This document shows positions 25,277 through 33,555 of a stretch of 64,000 nucleotides of DNA, one piece after another. The DNA is from Candidatus Sacchlamyda saccharinae (lineage in GTDB: Bacteria; Chlamydiota; Chlamydiia; Chlamydiales; Rhabdochlamydiaceae), in contig JAUHQI010000004.1 in NCBI GenBank assembly GCA_030408505.1, positions 124,001-188,000 of the forward strand. The letters are read 5' to 3'. Made by a program: the position numbers and the translations under genes. Each line of letters begins with the position of its first letter. The stretch's first letter is position 1. The notes beneath the pieces were generated by a model that was given only the letters and a program-made list of their open reading frames with translations, did no database searches and was not told the origin of the DNA.

Positions 25277-26860
25277 ATGAATCGGCTTGTTTCGAGGTTG
25301 CAAAAGCTGCGGGCAGAGTTTCGCCCGCAATTGCCTAATTGCTTGCAGAATTTACTCAATATCGAGTTTCAGTTGGAGGAGGCGACGGGGGCGGTAGCTA
25401 ATCAAGAGGAGATTGAGAAGCTTTTTCCCAAGACGTTTGGGAGGCCGATGGCATTAGGGAAATATGGGGACCCGAGGAAGTGCGAGTCTCTGAAGGTGGG
25501 GGTTGTTTTTTCTGGGGGACAGGCGGCTGGAGGGCACAATGTGATCACGGGTCTTTTCGATGCTCTCGCTGTGATGAATCCGCAAAGCAAGCTGATTGGG
25601 TTTTTAGGCGGGCCGAGTGGAATTGTAGAGAATAAGATTGTGGAGCTCACAAAGGAGGGAATTGCCCCGTATCGGAACCAGGGGGGCTTTGATCTGATTG
25701 GGTCGGGGCGGACGAAGATTGAGACGGAGGAGCAGTTGGCTGCGTCACTGAACACGGTGAGTGATCACGGGTTGGATGGGCTGGTCATTGTGGGGGGCGA
25801 CGACTCGAATACGAATGCGGCGATCCTTGCTGAGTACTTTTTGGATAAGGGGTGCAGTACGGTTGTGGTGGGAGTGCCCAAGACGATTGATGGGGACTTG
25901 AAGAACGAGTGGATTGCGACCTCTTTTGGGTTCGATACGGCGTGTAAGACGTATGCGGAAATGATTGGCAATATCGAGCGGGATGCTTTGTCGGCAAAGA
26001 AGTATTGGCACTTTGTGAAATTGATGGGGCGATCGGCCTCGCATATTACGTTGGAGTGTGCCTTAGCTACCCACCCGAACGTGACGCTGATTGGAGAAGA
26101 GGTGGCCGAGAAGGGGATGACCCTTGATCAGATCACAACGGAAGTAGCTCAGGTGATAAGGAAGCGAGTTGAGAAGGGGATGCACTATGGGCTTGTTTTG
26201 GTCCCAGAGGGGCTCATAGAGTTTATTCCTGAGGTGAAGGTGCTCATTGGCGAGCTCAATGCCTTAGTTGCGAAGGGGGCTGGCGTGGAGGGTTTGAGCG
26301 GCGGGGCAAAGCATTGCTATGATGCTCTTCCAGAAGAGATACAGAAGCAGCTGCTGCTCGATCGGGATCCCCATGGAAATGTCCAAGTCTCGAAAATCGA
26401 GACGGAGAAGTTGCTATTGAGCGCCGTAGAAAAGAAATTGGATGAGAAGTTTGCAGCGCAGAGCCACTTTTTTGGGTATGAGGGGCGGGCGGGATTTCCA
26501 TCGCAATTCGATACCCATTATTGCTACGCCTTGGGGTATACGGCAGCTCTGCTTGTGGATGAGGGGCTAACCGGGTATATGACCTCGGTGGGAGATTTGC
26601 ATAAGCCTATTGAAAACTGGACAGCTGGGGGCATTCCGATCACGATGTTGATGAACATGGAAGAGCGCAAGGGGAAAGAAAAGCCGGTTATTCAAAAGGC
26701 TCTTGTGGATCTAGAGGGGAAGGCCTTCAGTTTTTTTGCTGAAAATCGGAAGAAATGGGCTGAAGAAGACCATTATCGTTTCCCAGGTCCGATCCAATTT
26801 TTTGGAGAATCGGAGATGGTAGACGGTGTGCCATTAACGCTGCAAATTGAATGCGAGTAG
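25277..26860 (+). CDS. pfp: Pyrophosphate-fructose 6-phosphate 1-phosphotransferase
   Basis: Phosphorylates fructose-6-phosphate with PPi, reversibly, in glycolysis. The 527-aa length is that of the long PPi-dependent PFK group. Motifs: VVFSGGQAAGGHNVI, the GGDDSNTNA site (the Asp pair is associated with PPi use), GVPKTIDGDLKN and LMGRSASHITLECAL. GGAGG lies 5 bp before the ATG at 25277, which decides the start against a TTG four codons upstream. The DNA is G-rich on this strand, unlike its neighbour sdaA. Confidence 0.95.
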   Translation: MNRLVSRLQKLRAEFRPQLPNCLQNLLNIEFQLEEATGAVANQEEIEKLFPKTFGRPMALGKYGDPRKCESLKVGVVFSGGQAAGGHNVITGLFDALAVMNPQSKLIGFLGGPSGIVENKIVELTKEGIAPYRNQGGFDLIGSGRTKIETEEQLAASLNTVSDHGLDGLVIVGGDDSNTNAAILAEYFLDKGCSTVVVGVPKTIDGDLKNEWIATSFGFDTACKTYAEMIGNIERDALSAKKYWHFVKLMGRSASHITLECALATHPNVTLIGEEVAEKGMTLDQITTEVAQVIRKRVEKGMHYGLVLVPEGLIEFIPEVKVLIGELNALVAKGAGVEGLSGGAKHCYDALPEEIQKQLLLDRDPHGNVQVSKIETEKLLLSAVEKKLDEKFAAQSHFFGYEGRAGFPSQFDTHYCYALGYTAALLVDEGLTGYMTSVGDLHKPIENWTAGGIPITMLMNMEERKGKEKPVIQKALVDLEGKAFSFFAENRKKWAEEDHYRFPGPIQFFGESEMVDGVPLTLQIECE

Positions 26861-26909
26861 TTTAAAAATATTTCTTGATAATTCGCCCCTGGGGTGGTAA
26901 TAATAATAT

Positions 26910-27881
26910 ATGGACGAATCTCCACTGACGAATCGAAACGGGCGTTACCTCAACCCCCATATTGAAAATATCCGGCGTAAACCAAAAGATTTTCTTATGT
27001 GGTCTTTGGGCTTTTTCCGCGATGTACCTTTTAGTAAAGTCCCAGAGGGATTCTCCTATCCAATGCCTGATCGTGAATTTGATCCCAAACAGCCCTGGGC
27101 TATGTGGATTGGGCACAGTACGTATTTGATTTCAGTGGCTGGCAAGACTATCCTCACTGATCCGATCTGGAGCAATCGGTGCTCGCCTGTACCTTTCTTT
27201 GGTCCCAAGCGAAAACACCCAGCCCCAGTACCACTCGATCAACTCCCTCAAATTGACTATGTCCTCATTAGCCATGATCACTATGACCATCTCGACCGAG
27301 TGACGGTTGAAGCTCTCAATAGGAAATTTCCCGATATCCTATGGGTAGTCCCAAGAGGGGTGAAGAAGTGGTTTGAAAAAATGCGCATCAAGCGCGTCGT
27401 CGAACTCTCTTGGTGGGACGAGCAAGATGTTGACTCGACATTTAAGGTGACAGCAGTCCCAGCCCAGCATTTTTCTGGTCGCAAAACCAAGGATCTAAAC
27501 AAAACTTTATGGGCCGGCTATGTGCTCGAGGACCTACTCACCTCAAAAACCCTCTATTTTGTAGGGGATACAGGTTATAACGAGCATCATTTTAAGAAGA
27601 TTGGGGAGAAGTTTGAGAATATTGACCTCAGCCTCATCCCCATAGGAGCTTATTCTCCTAGAACTTTTATGGCTCCCGTCCATGTTGAGCCAAGAGATGC
27701 AGTACGGATCCACTCTGAGGTGAGATCCACTTTAAGCCTTGGGATGCACTGGAAGACCTTTCGCCTCTCCGAGGAGCCATTGAACCAACCCCCGTTCGAT
27801 CTCTTTTGCTCAATGAAAGAGGAGGGGCTGGATCCTCATACATTCTTAGCTCCTGAGCCCGGGCACAAAATCAACTGGTAG
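26910..27881 (+). CDS. Metallo-beta-lactamase-fold hydrolase, NAPE-PLD/UlaG-like
   Basis: A 323-aa protein of the broad metal-dependent hydrolase superfamily. It shows WIGHSTYLISVAGKTILTDP (about residue 70), the metal motif ISHDHYDHLD, LYFVGDTGYNEHHF and GMHWKTF, an arrangement found in the N-acyl-phosphatidylethanolamine phospholipase D-like group. Substrate unknown; a lipid or phosphodiester is possible from the subgroup. No signal peptide. It is followed after 15 bp by a methyltransferase-fold gene and is probably co-transcribed. Confidence 0.85.
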   Translation: MDESPLTNRNGRYLNPHIENIRRKPKDFLMWSLGFFRDVPFSKVPEGFSYPMPDREFDPKQPWAMWIGHSTYLISVAGKTILTDPIWSNRCSPVPFFGPKRKHPAPVPLDQLPQIDYVLISHDHYDHLDRVTVEALNRKFPDILWVVPRGVKKWFEKMRIKRVVELSWWDEQDVDSTFKVTAVPAQHFSGRKTKDLNKTLWAGYVLEDLLTSKTLYFVGDTGYNEHHFKKIGEKFENIDLSLIPIGAYSPRTFMAPVHVEPRDAVRIHSEVRSTLSLGMHWKTFRLSEEPLNQPPFDLFCSMKEEGLDPHTFLAPEPGHKINW

Positions 27882-27896
27882 GGTATAGTGGTAGCC

Positions 27897-28529
27897 ATGT
27901 GGCTCTACTATTTTCTTAAGACAAAATTTTTTGAGTGGCGCGAGCAAAAGGCTGTGAACAAATGCTTTTATTCTCACGAATTTTTTCGGGAAAAAGATGC
28001 GGCCCTTCTCTCTGGATATAGAGGGCAAAGTCCCTACCGCATCAGTAAAGAATATCTCACTTTGAAAGGAGCTAAGGAGGTCCACCAATACGGGGAGACT
28101 CCACTCACTACGATGGCTCTGATTGCCAAAGAGTGTGATATTGGGGCCGAGGACACGGTGATCGAGATGGGAGCTGGCAGGGGGAGGGGCGCCCTTTTTT
28201 TAGCTGAGTATGTGGGGTGCCGGGTGGTGGCTTATGAGCAGATTCCAGCTTTTGTAGAAAAAATGGTCCCCTCCTCAAAGCTGAAAATGACGTTGCAGGA
28301 TATGTTTGGAGCTGATTTTTCAAAAGCAACTGCTATTTATCTTTATGGCACGATGCTAGAAGATCCCCAGGTTGTCGAATTGACAGGGCAGTTCCCAGCG
28401 GGTGTAAAAATTATTTCTGTGAGTTATCCACTAAATATGTATAGTCAGGATTTTAAAACCATTAAGTCTTTTCAGGGGCGCTTCCCCTGGGGGAAAACGG
28501 AGATTTACCTCAATGAGCGACTTGTCTAA
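27897..28529 (+). CDS. Class I methyltransferase-fold protein, 210 aa
   Basis: An N-terminal hydrophobic or amphipathic stretch (MWLYYFLKTKFFEW), then a helical region, then a Rossmann-like methyltransferase core: DTVIEMGAGRGRGALFLA as the SAM-binding loop (about residue 87), VVAYEQIPAF as the second strand, ATAIYLYGTML as the fourth. This order resembles small DOT1-like or ribosomal methyltransferases, but the substrate is unknown. The ATG at 27897 is chosen over a GTG three codons upstream. It overlaps the next gene by 17 bp. Confidence 0.75.
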   Translation: MWLYYFLKTKFFEWREQKAVNKCFYSHEFFREKDAALLSGYRGQSPYRISKEYLTLKGAKEVHQYGETPLTTMALIAKECDIGAEDTVIEMGAGRGRGALFLAEYVGCRVVAYEQIPAFVEKMVPSSKLKMTLQDMFGADFSKATAIYLYGTMLEDPQVVELTGQFPAGVKIISVSYPLNMYSQDFKTIKSFQGRFPWGKTEIYLNERLV

Positions 28530-28851
28530 GAAAAAATGTGTTCCATGTACAACGGGAGCACAACCGTTAAAAGGTGCTGAACTTTTAGAGCTGTTTCGAG
28601 ACTTAGAGGAAGGGTGGGAGTGTGTCGATGAAAAGAGACTGGAAAAGACCTACCGGTTTAAGGATTTCAAAGAGGCACTAGCGTTTGTAAACCATATTGG
28701 AAAAGTTGCCGAAGAAGAGGGGCATCACCCCGATATCGAGCTCTCGTGGGGTAAAGTAAAGATCACTTTGTCAACGCACAAAATCAAGGGTCTTTCTGAG
28801 GGCGACTTTATCTTAGCTGCCAAATGCGATGTATTGAATACCTCTAGATGA
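28513..28851 (+). CDS. phhB: Pterin-4a-carbinolamine dehydratase-like protein
   Basis: A 112-aa protein of the PCD/DCoH family. It has the C-x-x-C-T-x-G N-terminus (KCVPCTTGAQPL), GWECVDEKRLEKTYRFKDF, FVNHIGKVAEEEGHHPDIEL with the histidine pair of the active site, and ITLSTHKIKGLSEGDFILA. In other bacteria it recycles tetrahydrobiopterin or acts in folate/molybdopterin side reactions; no phenylalanine hydroxylase is in this window, so the exact role is open. The 3' end overlaps the convergent Nudix gene by 8 bp. Confidence 0.9.
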   Translation: MSDLSKKKCVPCTTGAQPLKGAELLELFRDLEEGWECVDEKRLEKTYRFKDFKEALAFVNHIGKVAEEEGHHPDIELSWGKVKITLSTHKIKGLSEGDFILAAKCDVLNTSR

Positions 28852-29644
28852 GCTTTTTCCATTTGGCCTGCATAAGGGCGAAGGAAAGAGAAGGATCTCT
28901 GCAGTAGACTTTGGTTGCTTGCCCTTTGATGGAGAGGATCACATACCCTTTATCGTAGGCCTGTTTGATCTCTTTTTGGCTTAGTTCGATATTTGCGTTG
29001 ATTGCTTCACCCTCATCCTGGTGGCGATCGTCAACTGTGGATACCTTTGCTAAATAGACCGGAACAATTGTTGTCATGAGTCCCATATGCGGAGCAATAT
29101 CACCCAAATAGATGAGTTCTGAAGCTTTGGCTCCAGCTTCTTCCTTGAGTTCTCGTCTTGCTGCTTGCTCAGCGGTTTCATTTTCTTCACGAAAACCCTG
29201 GGGAAGCTCAATTTCCCATGCTCTTGTTGCATGCCGAAAATTCACATTCACGAGGACCTTTTTATTTTTGAGGACGGGCAAAACAATGGCTCCTGGTGGA
29301 CCTGAGAGGCCACTTTTCCATGCAATACGGTCGTAGGTTCCAGGGATTCCTCCTGGAAAGGTAACTGCGTCACGGATCCAGATGCAATAATGGTCATCAG
29401 CTATGATGCCACATGTGCTGTACCGTTTGGCGTCTTCTTTGGAATAACCCATCCGGATGTATCTCTGGGTAGCGGCATTTTCGATTCGCTTGATTTCAGA
29501 AGGGGTCGTTGCGATCTCAATCTCGCCTTGTTCCCAGCTTCCTCGCCGTCCTAGTGTTTCGGAAAATTGGTCGAGTAAACTATGATAGTCAATATCTGCA
29601 CAAAGGCTAGAAAAGACGCTGATGAGAAGTAGTGGCCATTTCAT
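28844..29644 (-). CDS. Exported Nudix hydrolase
   Basis: A 266-aa protein starting MKWPLLLISVFSSLCADIDY, a signal-peptide-like start with a cysteine near the cleavage point, so a lipoprotein is possible. The ATG at 29644 is preferred over one 12 codons upstream. A full Nudix box G-x5-E-x7-REL-x-EE-x-G is present (GFREENETAEQAARRELKEE followed by AGA). This fold hydrolyses nucleoside diphosphates linked to another group. The preceding part (IWIRDAVTFPGG, FRHATRAWEIELPQG) resembles the ADP-ribose pyrophosphatase type. An exported location for such an enzyme is unusual. Confidence 0.82.
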   Translation of the reverse strand: MKWPLLLISVFSSLCADIDYHSLLDQFSETLGRRGSWEQGEIEIATTPSEIKRIENAATQRYIRMGYSKEDAKRYSTCGIIADDHYCIWIRDAVTFPGGIPGTYDRIAWKSGLSGPPGAIVLPVLKNKKVLVNVNFRHATRAWEIELPQGFREENETAEQAARRELKEEAGAKASELIYLGDIAPHMGLMTTIVPVYLAKVSTVDDRHQDEGEAINANIELSQKEIKQAYDKGYVILSIKGQATKVYCRDPSLSFALMQAKWKKLI

Positions 29645-29680
29645 GAATACAATTTTGACCAAGAGGCTAAAAAAATACAA

Positions 29681-30484
29681 ATGAAAATTCCTCTCATTGG
29701 ACTTGGGACCTACAAGCTTTTAGGCGACGATTGCATACGCGCTGTAAAAATGGCCCTCGATATTGGCTATCGCCATTTTGATACAGCCTTTGCTTACGAA
29801 AATCACAAAGCAATTGCCGAGGCAATTAGTGGGTTTGATCGGTCTTCTTTGTTTCTTACGACAAAGCTTGCCATTGGCCTTGGGCAAATTGACGACTCTA
29901 ATATTGAAACTTCACTAGAAATTGCAGTTGATACGGCCTTGAAAGAGTTGCGAACTGACTATATCGACTTATTGCTCATCCATTGGCCTGATAAAACTCG
30001 CCCCATAGATAGAATCCTTTTAGCCATGCACAAACTTGTTGAAAAAGGGAAGATCCAAAGTCCTGGAGTTTCTAACTATACGATACGCCATCTTCAAGAT
30101 GCTTATGATGCGGGGCTATCTATTCCCTATAACCAAGTCGAGTTCCATCCCTACCTCTATCAAAAAGAGCTTCTAGACTTTGCTAGAGCTCACGGTACAG
30201 AGCTCATCGCCTACCGATCCTTCGGCGGTGGTAAGCTCATTGACCAAGAGCCCTTATTTACCTCCATCGGGGAGAAATATGGGAAAACTCCTTCACAGGT
30301 GATCTTGCGCTGGACCATTCAAAAAAATATTCCTGTCATCCCCAAAGCAAGCTCAAAAAAACACTTAGAAGAGAATTTTGCCCTACAAGACTTTGCTTTA
30401 AACTCTTCAGAGGAGGCGGCCCTCGATAGGCTGAATAAAAATTTTCGTTACTGCATATCCGAGTGGAATGAGTTTGATTACTAA
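29681..30484 (+). CDS. Aldo/keto reductase
   Basis: A 267-aa NADPH-dependent aldehyde/ketone reductase, TIM-barrel, cytosolic. Features: GLGTYKL, the catalytic Asp/Tyr in DIGYRHFDTAFAYENH, Lys in LTTKLAI, His in LLIHWPD, and the NADP-binding VIPKASSKKHLEEN. This is the usual tetrad of the family (2,5-diketo-D-gluconate reductase-like). It is divergent from the Nudix gene with 36 bp between starts, so the two share a very short promoter region. Substrate unknown. Confidence 0.93.
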   Translation: MKIPLIGLGTYKLLGDDCIRAVKMALDIGYRHFDTAFAYENHKAIAEAISGFDRSSLFLTTKLAIGLGQIDDSNIETSLEIAVDTALKELRTDYIDLLLIHWPDKTRPIDRILLAMHKLVEKGKIQSPGVSNYTIRHLQDAYDAGLSIPYNQVEFHPYLYQKELLDFARAHGTELIAYRSFGGGKLIDQEPLFTSIGEKYGKTPSQVILRWTIQKNIPVIPKASSKKHLEENFALQDFALNSSEEAALDRLNKNFRYCISEWNEFDY

Positions 30485-30510
30485 ACTTCGTTCGTGTTAG
30501 AATACTTTCT

Positions 30511-30924
30511 ATGGCATTAGCAGCAGCAATAGAACCTACAGTTTCCTGGGGTATGGGAGCGGGAGTCCTCTCCGCAGGTTTTTCTTTAGCAAATCGAGCC
30601 GCTCAAGAAGTTGAGGTTATTCCTTCTCAACTTCTGCCTGAAGTTCAGCCCTTTTTTAGATCTCTAGGTTGGGGTGCGGCATTTGGGGCTTATCAGAGGC
30701 AAACAACGGCTTTTTTTGATCCGCACACTATCCAAGATGTATATGCCTGCTATACTATCGCTGCAGGCGCAGCTTCCGCCACTATGGAGCAGCTAGTGGG
30801 AGGGAGGTACTGGGAATATATGGAAATGGCAAAGCCCTTTGCAGCTCTGTATACAATCGCGTTTGTAGTTAAGCAAGTGGCTCCATTTTTTATTGTCCCT
30901 AGAATTCCACGCTATCCTGGCTAA
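30511..30924 (+). CDS. Small hypothetical membrane protein, 137 aa
   Basis: Ala/Gly-rich with three weakly hydrophobic segments (about residues 12-30, 75-95 and 105-128). Aromatic residues are common in the loops (FFRSLGWGAAFGAY, GGRYWEYMEMAKPFAALY). A TAGAAT box lies 15 bp upstream of the ATG, but no Shine-Dalgarno is visible. It starts 27 bp after the aldo/keto reductase. No family recognised. Confidence 0.55.
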   Translation: MALAAAIEPTVSWGMGAGVLSAGFSLANRAAQEVEVIPSQLLPEVQPFFRSLGWGAAFGAYQRQTTAFFDPHTIQDVYACYTIAAGAASATMEQLVGGRYWEYMEMAKPFAALYTIAFVVKQVAPFFIVPRIPRYPG

Positions 30925-30987
30925 ACTCACGCATTTAACACTCGATCTTAAATTAATTCCTTATATTTTCTCCCGTTTTGATAAAAT

Positions 30988-31173
30988 GCAGATAGGGGAT
31001 CATTCGTCTCGTGTTTGGGTTTTTTCCTCTCGAGTGCCTTTGAGGGTATCATTGCCTCTCATAGAGGTAGAAGATAGTAGGTCGTGCGTAGCTCGCAGCT
31101 TACCGTCAAGGACAAGCCTTAAGGAAAAGGTGTGATTCTCAGCCTTCCCGCTACCCGCGGGAAGGCATTTTTT
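30988..31173 (+). ncRNA. Possible small structured RNA ending in a strong terminator
   Basis: About 185 bases lie between the 137-aa ORF and the convergent PARG-like gene and end in a perfect intrinsic terminator. A TAAAAT box at 30982-30987 could serve as -10, but no good -35 is present. Within the stretch CCTCT-CAT-AGAGG and GCG-TAGCT-CGC can fold locally, and TTTTCC near 31020 can pair with GGAAAA near 31122, giving a long closed rod. Alternatively this is just the 3' untranslated region of the upstream gene. I do not recognise a known RNA family. Confidence 0.28.
31142..31173 (+). terminator. Strong intrinsic terminator
   Basis: GCCTTCCCGC and GCGGGAAGGC form a perfect 10-bp stem with a 5-base TACCC loop followed by A and six T. 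It serves rightward transcription and overlaps the stop codon of the convergent gene at 31172 by 2 bp. Confidence 0.9.
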
Positions 31174-32242
31174 ATGCCTTGTCCTGGATGAATACCTCAC
31201 GGAAGGGGAGGTAATTGCCCCTGGGGTTGTGGGGCTTCCTTGTATTGTGGTCGTCAATCACAGCAAAGGTCACATTTTTGAAGACCCCATGGAACTTCTC
31301 AGCTAAGAGATCGCGATAGATTCTTGCCACAATTTCGGGGTCATTTCTGAAGGCTCCGCATCCAAATGCGGTGAGAACTACTGCATCATTGCCCTCTTCT
31401 GCCGCTTTCCAAAGTTGTGCATAAGCTCGAAGGCGCGTTTCTTTTTCAAACGCATCTTTTGTCCATTTGCCTCCACCATGATTAGAATTGAGGTCAATGG
31501 CTGCAGAGGTAATGACTGAGATTGTTTCTGGTTTTGCCATGGCTGCATAGTGGCGGTCTCGCCCATAGCGGAAGAAAGGTACGTCCGCCGTGTATAGGAG
31601 GGTATTGCCACTTAGAGGATAGCTCTGTTTATCTAGCTCAGGAAGGAGGGCAGATCGTCTGCAAAGGTCTTCTTCCATTGCCGCTGCTCCCCAGCGGGCC
31701 CCTCCACCTTGGGTGAAGGCATTTGCAGGATTGAGTAGAGCTACTTTGTAGCCTGCTTTTTTGAGATCTAAGGCGGCGTACACAGCGTCTTGGTTTACCA
31801 CAGAGAATTGTGTTTGAAATGAGTCCATGTAAGCAAGGCTTATATGTCCCTGAGAGGCTTTTTTAAGAGCGTTTTTGTACTTCTCTGTAATAAATGGAGG
31901 AGTAAGAAATCCCCAAAAGGATTGTCTAGTTGTTTTGCCAGGCTTGTCTAGACAAACTTTTTCTCCACTGTATTCGTAAGATCCGGCTTTGATCAGCGAT
32001 TCTGTTTGTTGCCAAATACCTTTCAACTCGGGACCAGAATAGAAGAGGCCGGTGGCTTTTTTGGCATAAGGGCCATAGCCGAAAAGGTAGTAGGAGGCCG
32101 TGTTGAGCAACCATTCAAAAGTATAGTAGGTAAGTGTAAATGGGCTTTTAAGGGTCGAGAGCGCTGCGCTAGAAATTTGTTGCATACAGCTAGGTTGGTG
32201 TATCAAGTTTGTTTTTGCTTTGACCGGACTAATGGCTGGCAT
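31172..32242 (-). CDS. DUF2263 / microbial PARG-like macrodomain protein
   Basis: A 356-aa protein. The ATG at 32242 follows AAGGAGAG and is preferred to one 11 codons upstream. N-terminal 60 residues include a hydrophobic stretch (FTLTYYTFEWLLNTASYYLF). The body matches the TIGR02452/DUF2263 family, which contains bacterial poly(ADP-ribose) glycohydrolases: VALLNPANAFTQGGGARWGA followed by AAMEEDLCRRSALLP (GGG about 179-181, MEE about 189-191), then VLTAFGCGAFRNDPEIVA. The catalytic signature is normally GGG-x6-8-QEE; here Gln is replaced by Met, with both glutamates kept. It may act on ADP-ribose groups, possibly as an effector; this is inference. Confidence 0.83.
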   Translation of the reverse strand: MPAISPVKAKTNLIHQPSCMQQISSAALSTLKSPFTLTYYTFEWLLNTASYYLFGYGPYAKKATGLFYSGPELKGIWQQTESLIKAGSYEYSGEKVCLDKPGKTTRQSFWGFLTPPFITEKYKNALKKASQGHISLAYMDSFQTQFSVVNQDAVYAALDLKKAGYKVALLNPANAFTQGGGARWGAAAMEEDLCRRSALLPELDKQSYPLSGNTLLYTADVPFFRYGRDRHYAAMAKPETISVITSAAIDLNSNHGGGKWTKDAFEKETRLRAYAQLWKAAEEGNDAVVLTAFGCGAFRNDPEIVARIYRDLLAEKFHGVFKNVTFAVIDDHNTRKPHNPRGNYLPFREVFIQDKA

Positions 32243-32290
32243 AAATCTCTCCTTTATAGGCGAGTATCTTAACATTTTTTAATATAAAAG

Positions 32291-33538
32291 TCATTGATTT
32301 TCGCGGAGCTTTTTAAAATAGTATAATCTTTTTTTCATTTCTCTTTCAAAACCGCGTTCTACAGGTTCGTAAAAGCTGGGGCGCTGCATCTCATCGGGGA
32401 AATAATTTTGCCCGGAAAAGCCTTGAGGTTCGTCATGGTCGTATTGATATCCTTTGCCGTAATTGAGGCTCTTCATGAGCTTTGTGGGGGCATTGAGGAT
32501 GATTTTGGGGGGATTGTGTTGGTTGGTATCTTTAGCAAGCTCTAGGGCTTGCTTGAAGGCGGTATAGACGGCATTGCTTTTGGGAGCCAAAGCAAGATAG
32601 AGGACAGCTTGAGCAAGGGCGAGCTCCCCTTCGGGGGAGCCGAGCTGGTCGTATGCCCTCCAAGCATTGAGGGTGATTTCTAAGGCGTCGGGGTCTGCAA
32701 GGCCAATGTCTTCTGAGGCCATACGAATGAGGCGACGGGCAATGAACTGGGGGTCTTCGCCCCCTTCGATCATCCGAGCAAACCAGTAGAGAGAGGCATC
32801 CGGGTCTGAGCCACGGACCGATTTGTGCAGTGCGGAGATGAGGTTGTAGTGGCCCTCGTCGGCTTTGTCGTAGAGGGCTGGGCGCTTTTGGACCCACTCA
32901 GTCAAGTGGTCTTGGTCAATCAGTGGCTCAGATGGGGCTGAGGAGAGGTTTTCGAGCATGTTAAGGAGATGTCTAGCATCTCCGTTTGCCATATGGACGA
33001 GAGTGGATTTGGCGCTGTCTGTAAGGGGAAGGGGCTTTTCATATCGGTCGATGAGTACTCTTAGATCATCATTAGAAAGGGAATTGAGCACTAGCAACCT
33101 CAAGCGGGAAAGGAGGGCGTTATTGAGTGAGAAGGAGGGGTTTTCCGTGGTCGCACCAATGAGGGTGATGGTTCCATCCTCGACAAAGGGGAGGAGGGCG
33201 TCTTGCTGGGCTTTATTGAATCTGTGGATCTCGTCGATGAAAATGATGAGCTGGCGGCTAAAAAGGGGAGTGTCTTTGGCCTTTTGGATTGTCTTTTTGA
33301 GCTCGGCAACGCCGTGCAAGACTGCGCTGAAGGTAATGAACTGTCCATCAAATGCTTTGGCGTAGAGTCGAGCGAGCGTCGTCTTGCCGCAGCCGGGAGG
33401 GCCCCATAAGAGGATTGAGAGGGGGCGGCCGGTCGATATGGTCCGCTTGATGAATCCTTGCTCGCCGATGAGATGTTCTTGTCCGACCATCTCTTCGATC
33501 GACTGGGGACGCAGTTGTTCTGCTAGAGGAATTACCAT
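32291..33538 (-). CDS. rarA: Replication-associated recombination protein A (RarA/MgsA)
   Basis: AAA+ ATPase related to clamp loaders, acting at stalled replication forks. The 415-aa protein has LRPQSIEEMVGQEHLIG at the start, Walker A LLWGPPGCGKTTLAR, Walker B IIFIDEIHRFNKAQQDALLP, sensor 1 LIGATTENPSF and the conserved C-terminal GYQYDHDEPQGFSGQNYFPD. Complete and typical in length. A close neighbour downstream of the amino-acid permease on the same strand. Confidence 0.96.
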   Translation of the reverse strand: MVIPLAEQLRPQSIEEMVGQEHLIGEQGFIKRTISTGRPLSILLWGPPGCGKTTLARLYAKAFDGQFITFSAVLHGVAELKKTIQKAKDTPLFSRQLIIFIDEIHRFNKAQQDALLPFVEDGTITLIGATTENPSFSLNNALLSRLRLLVLNSLSNDDLRVLIDRYEKPLPLTDSAKSTLVHMANGDARHLLNMLENLSSAPSEPLIDQDHLTEWVQKRPALYDKADEGHYNLISALHKSVRGSDPDASLYWFARMIEGGEDPQFIARRLIRMASEDIGLADPDALEITLNAWRAYDQLGSPEGELALAQAVLYLALAPKSNAVYTAFKQALELAKDTNQHNPPKIILNAPTKLMKSLNYGKGYQYDHDEPQGFSGQNYFPDEMQRPSFYEPVERGFEREMKKRLYYFKKLRENQ

Positions 33539-33555
33539 AGCAGGGAATCATAGCA

